Source: CBDCTM01 sp965222005
Lineage (GTDB): Bacteria > Bacteroidota > Bacteroidia > Chitinophagales > Saprospiraceae
DNA: 64,000 bases
Direction of reading: 5' to 3'
NCBI GenBank assembly: GCA_965222005.1
Contig: OZ244935.1
Span: 5,642,001 to 5,706,000 of the forward strand
Shown here: piece by piece, positions 17,183 to 23,631 of the stretch
How the letters are laid out: each line of letters starts with the position of its first letter
How positions within the stretch are numbered: position 1 is the stretch's first letter
The notes under the pieces: generated by a model
Seen by the model: only the letters and a program-made list of their open reading frames with translations
Told to the model about the DNA's origin: nothing
Database searches by the model: none
Program-made: the position numbers and the translations under genes

Positions 17183-18551
17183 CTATTTTCGTTTTTACTT
17201 CATGTAATTTCAAATGGCATTTTTCCATCCGTCCTTTAATGGCCTGTAATATCGTTTGTGCTTTAGACTTGGTTTTACAATGAACTATTATGTCATCAGC
17301 ATAACGAACAAATTCCACTTCGGGATGATGTATTTCTATCCATTTATCAAAAACATAATGTAGAAATAGATTTGCTAACAATGGACTTATCACACCTCCT
17401 TGTGGTGTTCCTTTTCCATATTTGTGCTTTAAGGTTCCGTCTTCTTTTCGTACTGGTGATTCTAGCCATCTCTGGATATACATCTTCACCCATTTTTCTG
17501 GGACATGTTTATCCAATGCTTTGATCAGCAATTCATGTGAGACTTCATCGAAAAATCCTTTGATGTCCATATCAATTACCCAATCGAATTTTCTTACTTT
17601 TTGTCTTACTTGCTCGAGGGCTTGATGGGCATTCTTCCCCGGACGATAACCATACGAGTTAGGATGAAATATCCTCTCCATTCTTGGTTCAAGATAATCT
17701 TTAATTACTTGTTGGGCTATCCGGTCTGATATGCTCGGTATGCCTAGTAATCTCATCTTGCCGTCCTTCTTGGGGATGGCTTTTTCCCTTACAGCTTGTG
17801 GAAAATAACTTCCAGATGCTAGTCTGTTCCAGAGTTTGTAAAGGTTGTTGGATAGGTCTTCTTCGTAAGTTTTTAGACTCACTCCGTCGACTCCACCACT
17901 ACCTTTATTTCTCTTCACTTTCTTGTACGATTCCCATACCATCTTCTTGGTAATAGGTATTCCCTTTGTTGAATCACTGTTTATCCTCCTTTCCTTTTCG
18001 GAAGTTGTAAACGGTAATTCTAACTGTATAACTCCAACCCTTTGCTCCATTTCCATTACAGAAACTTCCTCGCTACTACGATTGGATCCGCCATCAATTA
18101 TTCCATCGGTATTCACCCTTGTAGGTGTTTTTCCTACTTGTAGTTTTCCCTTTCCATGAATAATTGACTTCTCCAGTTCCATAAATAAGCCTAAATAGAA
18201 ATCATGCCTCCTATATGGCGCCTGCCCCATAGCCAGTTAACAGGTTGTCCGCTATGATTGTCCATCGAACACAAGCTAATCGATGTTTTGACAGAAGGTT
18301 CGTTTTCACACCACTTCTTCAGAGGTTCATTTGCATTCATCTTTTCTATTTTTATCTGATCCCTTTAACGAGACCTTTTCCTTAACGCTCAGTACCAGTT
18401 CATTGCTCAACCAGCACCTTAAGGTGATTTGAAGGCTCCGCCTGTACAGCGCCTTCGGAGGGCCTACCTCCATCTTATTTACAGCATTGATCATGATCTT
18501 CTTTAAGTTAATTAATGGGATCATTGTTTCATTCTGGACACACGCTTGTGC

Positions 18552-18860
18552 CTAACTGGCTGCCCCTGCTAGACAGGTCCGCACTACGACCTGTAAGGGG
18601 TTTGTTAGCTCTTCAAAGTTTTGGGCAATCCGCTGGTATAACTCCCGTTTTCCTGATCGGCTCTTAAAATACTTTTCTCGTGCCCGCACCGCTTTGCGAT
18701 CTGCCGCTTGCTCTGTGTATATCAATTGGAAGGGTATGTATCGGCAGGTAGTTTTTTCGTAACCTTTGTTATGGCGATTTAAGCGATTTTTTAAATCCTT
18801 AGTTATCCCTACATATACATACTTCTTCTTTCTACTTACTATCGCATAGACAACATACAT
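18552..18860 (-). CDS. GIY-YIG nuclease-family protein, copy 1
   Basis: About 102 residues from the ATG at 18860. The GIY-YIG core is VVYAIVSRKKKYVYVGITKDLKNRLNRHNKG, with conserved downstream YKxxxxRxxREKYFKSRSGK. A start at 18971 would translate through a tRNA fragment (LDSTPAPGT) and is rejected. Such small single-domain proteins resemble the UvrC nuclease domain and homing endonucleases. The copy is a tandem duplicate of the next gene, about 385 bp away. Its TAG stop lies within GTTAGGC, next to the group II intron junction. Confidence 0.8.
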   Translation of the reverse strand: MYVVYAIVSRKKKYVYVGITKDLKNRLNRHNKGYEKTTCRYIPFQLIYTEQAADRKAVRAREKYFKSRSGKRELYQRIAQNFEELTNPLQVVVRTCLAGAAS

Positions 18861-18915
18861 CTTCTGCTTGTTTTTATAAAAATAGCGGCTCGGATATACC
18901 AATACCGCTATTAGA

Positions 18916-18936
18916 GTGCCCGGAGCGGGAGTCGAA
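18916..18936 (-). repeat. Copy of the tRNA-Leu 3' end between the GIY-YIG genes
   Basis: Twenty-one bases identical to 19300-19320, i.e. the T-arm 3' strand, acceptor 3' strand and discriminator base of tRNA-Leu. It lies upstream of copy 1 at the same distance that the real tRNA lies upstream of copy 2. The rest of the tRNA is absent. Confidence 0.9.
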
Positions 18937-18970
18937 TCCAGCTGGCTGGCGCCTGCCAGACAGGCCCGCA

Positions 18971-19243
18971 CTATCTCCTGTAAGGCTTTAGCTCTGCATA
19001 ATTTTCAACAATTAGCCTATACAGCTTTCGCTTCCCCGATCGGCTCTTGAAATACTTTTCCCGCTCACGCGCCGATTGGCGATCTGTTGCATGCTCCCTA
19101 TATATCAGTTGGAAAGGTTTGTAAGGCCGTGTAGTCCGTTCATACCCCTTATTATGTCGATTCAACCGATCCGACAAATCTTTTGTTATCCCTACATACA
19201 CGTATTTGCGGGTTGTACTTGCTATGGCATATAATGTGTACAT
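18971..19243 (-). CDS. GIY-YIG nuclease-family protein, copy 2
   Basis: 90 residues from ATG 19243 (MYTLYAIAS...). The core is LYAIASTTRKYVYVGITKDLSDRLNRHNKGYERTTRPYKPFQLIY, followed by ARERKYFKSRSGK-like residues. An upstream start at 19333 is inside tRNA-Leu and is rejected. The gene begins only 57 bases after the tRNA 3' end and is in the same orientation, so it may be cotranscribed with it. About 75 per cent similar to copy 1 by eye. Confidence 0.8.
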   Translation of the reverse strand: MYTLYAIASTTRKYVYVGITKDLSDRLNRHNKGYERTTRPYKPFQLIYREHATDRQSAREREKYFKSRSGKRKLYRLIVENYAELKPYRR

Positions 19244-19300
19244 CTGCTTTGGGCTAAAGGAAAAAGCGGCCTGGGCTTTCCAATGCCGCTTCCCTTTGCG

Positions 19301-19384
19301 TGCCCGGAGCGGGAGTCGAACCCGCACGCCCATAAGGACACATGGCCCTCAACCATGCCTGTCTACCAATTTCAGCACCCGGGC
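19301..19384 (-). tRNA. tRNA-Leu (GAG)
   Basis: 84 nt on the minus strand: acceptor GCCCGGG pairs with TCCGGGC, D-arm GCTGAAATTGGTAGACAGGC, anticodon arm CATGG-TTGAGGG-CCATG with anticodon GAG, a long class II variable arm, and T-arm GCGGGTTCGACTCCCGC. CCA is not encoded. It borders an accessory island extending to about 13.6 kb. Confidence 0.95.
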
Positions 19385-19396
19385 TAATAGGCGGCG

Positions 19397-19404
19397 CAAA
19401 GATA
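19397..19404 (-). promoter_or_regulatory. tRNA-Leu promoter -7 box
   Basis: TATCTTTG on the minus strand, a perfect TAnnTTTG, 12 bases before the first tRNA base. No convincing -33 element was seen. The rest of 19405-19807 is AT-rich and appears free of genes. Confidence 0.55.
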
Positions 19405-19807
19405 AGTGAAAATGATAAAATTTTGCCTACACCAAAAAAAATATTGTCACATATTCCTGCTAAAGAAAATTTTATAGGCCCTAAATTCAACTTACCGCTT
19501 TGCTTCAATTTATAGCCGTTGTATTCGGATAGTTATCCATACTGAATCGTTTGCTATGATTTTATGCTTTGGGAATTTTGGACACCTAAACACATGCAAC
19601 TAGTTGATCACGCATATTAGCCGTCACATCAAATAATTACATATTTTGATTTTGCTAATTCAATTATTAAATTTGTATCATCGCTTTGAATGAAACACCC
19701 AAATAATAAACTTGGCAGCACCCTCATCCCCAATCAACATGGAAAGCACCAACTCTTGGAATGAAGAGTAACCGAAACACGATCGCTAATCCACACAACT
19801 AAGCACT

Positions 19808-20098
19808 ATGGAACATTTCTTATTCTACTCGCTGATCATTTGTATCGCTTCACTTGCCACTATTTTTCTGGACCAAACTCCGGAGGGAGGCATGTCCGAT
19901 ACTGCGCTCAGCTCCCCCGATTCTGATAATGCCGAGCCTCAGCAATCCGCTTCTGCACAGCAGCAAAGGGGCCCCACCATGGCGTATTATCTGAGCGAAT
20001 TGGAGGAGGAGCATCCCAGCAATGCAAGGACTTCTGTTTTTATTACCCTACCTGAATTGCCCAGGGCAGTCAGCGATAATCAAAATCCATACTACTAA
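19808..20098 (+). CDS. Small membrane-anchored or exported hypothetical protein
   Basis: 96 residues. The N-terminus MEHFLFYSLIICIASLATIFL is one hydrophobic segment, either a signal peptide or an anchor. The rest is low-complexity and acidic/Gln-Ser rich (SPDSDNAEPQQSASAQQQRG), ending TLPELPRAVSDNQNPYY. No known domain recognised. The next gene, 130 bases downstream on the same strand, is also exported. Coding status is moderately likely. Confidence 0.45.
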   Translation: MEHFLFYSLIICIASLATIFLDQTPEGGMSDTALSSPDSDNAEPQQSASAQQQRGPTMAYYLSELEEEHPSNARTSVFITLPELPRAVSDNQNPYY

Positions 20099-20227
20099 AA
20101 TTTGCGCTTTGTTTTGTCAGCAAAGGAAAATCTATTGCTTGACCAGCGCAACTCAATTCATCATAAGCACGTAACAATCAAAGCGATACATATTTAAAAT
20201 TTATTAATACACACTAAGAGAATACCC

Positions 20228-20683
20228 ATGAACAACTACATCCCCCTGGCAATTGCCTGCCTCGTGGCGAATCTATGGCTGTCCAAGGCATTTGCCCAAC
20301 AATCCTACAACGAAATGGTGGTAGTAGCCGGAATGGCAAAAGCCAATCAGCCACAGGATGTGGCTATTACGAAATCCGCCAATCCGTACAAAAGCAAATC
20401 GGCCAGCTACTATCGGCATCACAAGCGGCTCCCAGCCACCTTTAAAGGCTATGCTATCGAGCTGGCCATATCCGACAAACCCAAGCGACGGGATGATGAG
20501 CTCTTCCGGTACTTTGGCAACATTTTTTACAAACAACTCGATTCCGGGCAGTATGCCTATTATATCCTGCTGGACTTTGGCAGCAAAAAAGCCAGAGAAG
20601 CTTATCTGGAAAACATCATCAGGCATCGGGTAGCTGGCGCCCGCCTTGTCCGCTATGTGAAAGGAAAATGCAAACCCAACTAA
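20228..20683 (+). CDS. Exported SPOR-like protein
   Basis: 151 residues with a cleavable signal peptide (MNNYIPLAIACLVANLWLSKAFAQ). Residues about 75-145 resemble a SPOR domain: GYAIELAIS, then FRYFGNIFYKQLDSGQYAYYILLDFGSKKAREAYLENIIRHRVAGARLVRYVKGK, with the usual short repeats of strand-helix. SPOR domains bind denuded glycan strands of peptidoglycan. A hairpin terminator follows at 20709. Confidence 0.65.
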   Translation: MNNYIPLAIACLVANLWLSKAFAQQSYNEMVVVAGMAKANQPQDVAITKSANPYKSKSASYYRHHKRLPATFKGYAIELAISDKPKRRDDELFRYFGNIFYKQLDSGQYAYYILLDFGSKKAREAYLENIIRHRVAGARLVRYVKGKCKPN

Positions 20684-20708
20684 TTTTTTTGAAACCGAAG
20701 TCGAGAAG

Positions 20709-20738
20709 AGCCTGTCCGTTTTGGGGATGGGCTTTTTT
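20709..20738 (+). terminator. Rho-independent terminator after the SPOR-like gene
   Basis: Stem AGCCTGTCC against GGGATGGGCT (nine pairs, two of them G-U) with a short T-rich loop, followed by TTTTTT. Confidence 0.65.
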
Positions 20739-20775
20739 CTTGGAGACCTCCTACTGTCTGTCATTTACCCACGTA

Positions 20776-21536
20776 TCAGCGGTCGAGCGCGGCATTGCGG
20801 AGGCGCTGCAAGAAGGGCGAAGCAAAGATAAACTCCTCCAAAAACTCATTGGTGGTATTCAACACTTCACCTTTGGTGCCCTTCCAGGCGAGCAGCCCAT
20901 TGTGGAGCAGGTTGATATTGTCGCCAATCTCCATCACTGAGTTCATATCATGGGTATTGATGACGGTAGTGATATTTTTTTCGTAGGTAATATCGCGGAT
21001 CAGCTCATCGATGAGCAGGGCTGTTTTGGGATCAAGACCGGAATTGGGTTCATCACAGAAGAGGTAGCGCGGCTCCAATACAATAGCCCTTGCAATGCCC
21101 ACCCGCTTTTGCATCCCGCCGCTAATCTCGGAGGGATACTTGTCGTTGACCCCCTCCAAATTGACACGCTCCAAACAATGATTGACCCGATCCAGCTTTT
21201 CTTTTTTTGTCTTTTTGGTAAACATATCCAACGGAAAGCGAATGTTTTCTTCTACTGAAAGGGAATCGAATAAAGCCGAGCCCTGAAACAGCATCCCTAC
21301 CTGCATCCGGATGGCCCGCAGCTGCTTTTTGTCCAGCTCAGAGAAATTGATATCACTATACCAAACGGTGCCGGAAGTGGGCTGAAGCAAGCCTACCAAC
21401 AGCTTTAGCAGTACCGTTTTACCCGCTCCGCTCCTCCCAATAATGAGATTGGTCTTGCCCGGCTCAAAGACAGCGGTGATGCCTTTCAAACCTCCACTTC
21501 GTCAAAAGACTTTACTATATTTTCCGCTCGGATCAT
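20776..21536 (-). CDS. mlaF: ABC transporter ATP-binding protein, MlaF-like (apparent frameshift at codon 17)
   Basis: Walker A GRSGAGKT, signature EISGGMQKRVGIARA and Walker B YLFCDEPNSGLDP identify an ABC ATPase; with the adjacent MlaE-like permease it forms a phospholipid-transport module (MlaFE) that moves lipids between the membranes. The expected N-terminus MIRAENIVKSFDEVEV is encoded from ATG 21536, but that frame meets TGA at once, while the rest continues in the -1 frame (LKGITAVFEPGKTNLIIG) from a TTG at 21489. One extra T in GGTTTG (21489-21491) would join them as VEVLKGI. Either a sequencing error or a real frameshift. Confidence 0.85.
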
Positions 21537-21566
21537 CCAATTTTATTATAAAAACAATACATACAC

Positions 21567-22313
21567 TTAAACAGTCAATACCAACGCGATGATATAATCA
21601 AACAAAAGTATCAATATATCACTATACACCACTGCCTGCGTACTAGCCTGCCCCAATTCAATACTCCCTCCTCTTACGAAGTATCCCTGGTAAGCGGATA
21701 CCGAGGTCAGCACATAGGCAAACACCACGGCTTTCACAAACATCATAAATACAAAATAGGGCTGAAAGAAAGTACGCACTCCCTGCACATACTCTGCATT
21801 GGTAATCAGCCCGGCAGGTACGGAGGCTACATATCCGCCGATGATGCTCACAAAGGCCGCTATACACACCAGCAGCGGAATCACCACCATAGCGGCCACT
21901 ACCTTGGGCAATATCAGGTATGCGGCCGTATTGACCCCCATGATCTCCATCGCATCGATATGCTCCTTTTGACGCATACCCCCGATTTCGGCTGCTATGT
22001 TGGACCCCACCTTACCCGCCAACACCAGGCAGGTAATAGTAGGCGCCAATTCGATGATGGTGCTGTCCCGCACGATGTAGCCAATGTAGTAGCGCGGCAC
22101 GAAGCTGTCCTGCAACTGATAGGCAAATTGCACCGCCGTGACCGCACCTATAAATACTGCTATCAGCCCGACAATGATGAGCGATCCGATACCAATATCA
22201 TTCATTTGGCGCATCGTTTCCTTCCAATACATGCTAAACCTTTCCGGGCGCGACAGAGCTGTACGCATCATGATAAGGTAGCGACCAAAATGGTATAGAA
22301 AATTAAAATTCAT
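21567..22313 (-). CDS. mlaE: MlaE-like lipid ABC transporter permease
   Basis: 248 residues, a typical MlaE permease: several TM helices, with the conserved EIGGMRQKEHIDAMEIMGVNTAAYLILPKVVA loop (residues about 108-140), which contacts the ATPase, and SVSAYQGYFVRGGSIELGQASTQAVV near the C-terminus. It precedes mlaF by 30 bases, so the two form an operon. The MCE-domain substrate-binding subunit is not in this window immediately downstream. Confidence 0.88.
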   Translation of the reverse strand: MNFNFLYHFGRYLIMMRTALSRPERFSMYWKETMRQMNDIGIGSLIIVGLIAVFIGAVTAVQFAYQLQDSFVPRYYIGYIVRDSTIIELAPTITCLVLAGKVGSNIAAEIGGMRQKEHIDAMEIMGVNTAAYLILPKVVAAMVVIPLLVCIAAFVSIIGGYVASVPAGLITNAEYVQGVRTFFQPYFVFMMFVKAVVFAYVLTSVSAYQGYFVRGGSIELGQASTQAVVYSDILILLFDYIIALVLTV

Positions 22314-22507
22314 GGCTAATCATCGGCTCTGAAGCACCATTATGATACGGAGAATGCAGGCAGAGTGGTTAATTTTCATTTTGAGTGCCAAAAATATTTA
22401 AATTTGGCGGTATATACCGATGATGAATTTATTTAATTTTTAAAATTATCAATAAATTCACCATGCGTATATATGAGTTGTTTCCCTTTTATGCAAAATT
22501 GAGCTGA

Positions 22508-22575
22508 GAACTGATGTAAACTTTTCTAATGGTTTGCTGCTCCAGCCCTTATACACGCTGACTTCTTTCCTTTTA
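22508..22575. mobile_element. Partial copy C of MITE family 2
   Basis: About 68 bp: terminus GAACTGATGTAAAC (one mismatch to the family) followed by the same TTTTCTAATGGTTTGC and ACTTCTTTCCTTTTA blocks as the complete copies, then divergence. It lies directly upstream of the SDR gene and so forms its 5' region. Confidence 0.75.
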
Positions 22576-22587
22576 AACTTTTGCTTT

Positions 22588-23289
22588 ATGAATGTAGTTA
22601 TCACTGGTGCCACCAAAGGAATCGGCCGCGCTATAGCGGAAAAATTTGCTTCCGAAGGAACTAATCTGGCCATTTGCTCCCGCAATTTGGCTGAACTGGA
22701 AGCCTTCCAAAATCAACTAACTCAGCAGCATCCGGGCTGTGAAGTATTGATCCGCCAAACGGATGTCAGTAAAAAAGAGGAAGTACTGGGTTTTGGCCGC
22801 TTCATTGTCAATCACTGGTCCAAAATTGACATACTAGTCAACAATGCCGGTGTGTTCCTGTCGGGTGCCATCCACCAGGAGCCCGATGGCCAGCTCGAGC
22901 AGCAGATCGAAACCAATCTTTACAGTGCCTACTATCTCACCCGGGCCTTGCTACCCAATATGCTCGCCAACCAGCAGGGCCACATATTCAACCTCTGCTC
23001 TATCGCCAGCTTTATGGCTTATCCGAATGGCGGCTCCTACAGCATCTCCAAATTTGCGCTGCTCGGCTTTTCAAAAGTGCTGCGCGAAGAGCTGAAAGAC
23101 AAAGGCATCCGTGTAACAGCCCTGCTACCAGGAGCCACCTGGTCGGCCTCCTGGGATGGAGCCGATCTGCCGGAAGAGCGCCTGATGCCTGCCAAAGATA
23201 TTGCCTCTGCGGTCTGGAATGCCTGGCAGATGAGCAATTCTACGGTAGTGGAGGAGATTATTTTGAGGCCGCAGCTGGGGGATTTGTGA
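22588..23289 (+). CDS. Short-chain dehydrogenase/reductase
   Basis: 233 residues from ATG 22588; an upstream ATG at 22534 lies in MITE-derived DNA and is rejected. Rossmann motif TGATKGIG at the N-terminus, NNAG at about residue 87, catalytic Ser (SIASF), and Tyr/Lys in YSISK. NAD(P)H-dependent reductase, resembling 3-oxoacyl-ACP reductase-like SDRs, substrate unknown. Its last third (LLPGATWSASWDGADLPEERLM) is divergent from FabG. Confidence 0.85.
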   Translation: MNVVITGATKGIGRAIAEKFASEGTNLAICSRNLAELEAFQNQLTQQHPGCEVLIRQTDVSKKEEVLGFGRFIVNHWSKIDILVNNAGVFLSGAIHQEPDGQLEQQIETNLYSAYYLTRALLPNMLANQQGHIFNLCSIASFMAYPNGGSYSISKFALLGFSKVLREELKDKGIRVTALLPGATWSASWDGADLPEERLMPAKDIASAVWNAWQMSNSTVVEEIILRPQLGDL

Positions 23290-23299
23290 AGGTGTGAGG

Positions 23300-23317
23300 A
23301 GGACGGTTGTCCGTCCT
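23300..23317 (+). terminator. Hairpin after the SDR gene
   Basis: AGGACGG TTGT CCGTCCT, a perfect 7-bp stem just after the stop, without a T-run. The remaining gap to 23631 also holds a 10-bp direct repeat TTTGGTCAGG (23411 and 23427) and a short ORF noted separately. Confidence 0.45.
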
Positions 23318-23466
23318 GCCATTAGCTATACACTCCCCCACAATATATTCCTCCTTTGTTTTTGTTGATCCCTTGCAATTAAGCAAGGCGGTTTACCACG
23401 TGCCAGCCAGTTTGGTCAGGTAATGATTTGGTCAGGTTTGATATTAATATTCCCAAAATAACTAAT

Positions 23467-23574
23467 ATGATGAAAGGATCAAGTAAAGGGAATCAAAATC
23501 TTGAAAGCAAAGCAAAGTTATCAGATCAGGGGGGGATAACGGATATAACTATAGTAGATGTGGAAGGGGGGTAA
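23467..23574 (+). CDS. Possible small peptide ending in Gly-Gly
   Basis: 35 codons, starting MMKGSSKGNQNLESKAKLSDQ and ending GGITDITIVDVEGG. It sits in the 340-bp gap between convergent genes, downstream of two TTTGGTCAGG direct repeats. No family recognised. Length, lysine-rich start and Gly-Gly end recall small secreted or precursor peptides, but chance ORFs of this size are common. Confidence 0.25.
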   Translation: MMKGSSKGNQNLESKAKLSDQGGITDITIVDVEGG

Positions 23575-23631
23575 AGACAGCCTTAGTTTGCTTGAATAAG
23601 TCTGGCAACGCTGTTTGTGATCAAGTGATGA

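Larger units (their letters stand above)
15393..18182 (-). pseudogene. ltrA: Group II intron reverse transcriptase/maturase, split by an IS
   Basis: The N-terminal part (17183-18182, start at ATG 18182) has the RT blocks: KVKRNKGSGGVDGVS, LGIPSISDRIAQQ, SYGYRPGKNAHQA, GTPQGGVISPLLANLFLHYVFD and the catalytic YADD. The C-terminal part (15393 to about 15795) resumes at SFNFLGYCFKPRPTALKSGKMF and carries the maturase X domain (IAAYFNAKLQGWINYYGKFRKR). No HNH endonuclease is present. Comparison with family members suggests that about a dozen residues between KTKI and SFNFLGY are missing, so the IS insertion also removed some DNA. The second part is open from about 15752. Confidence 0.88.
15305..18543 (-). 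mobile_element. Group II intron, interrupted by an insertion sequence
   Basis: The 5' end is GTGTG (from 18543 on the minus strand), followed by about 300 bases of non-coding domain I, the reverse transcriptase, and a domain V at 15345-15378 (34 nt, GAGCCGTATG ... CACGTACGGTTC). A domain VI-like helix follows and the element ends at about 15305. Without the 1,387-bp IS it would be about 1.85 kb, normal for an ORF-bearing bacterial intron. Upstream of the insertion point is a hairpin at the 3' end of a GIY-YIG gene. The intron is probably immobile because its reverse transcriptase is split. Confidence 0.85.

Noticed and set aside
18544..18610. attC site of an integron
   Set aside because: One GTTAGGC and a hairpin exist, but the opposite core reads GTTAGCT, there is no integrase, and the same tail in the other GIY-YIG unit lacks these cores.
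18971..19333. Longer GIY-YIG ORF starting inside tRNA-Leu
   Set aside because: The first 30 residues (MGVRVRLPLRARKG) are translated tRNA and flank; the ATG at 19243 gives the normal GIY-YIG N-terminus.
22534..22587. Longer SDR start
   Set aside because: The extra 18 residues come from the partial MITE copy; the TGATKGIG motif follows the ATG at 22588 at the expected distance.
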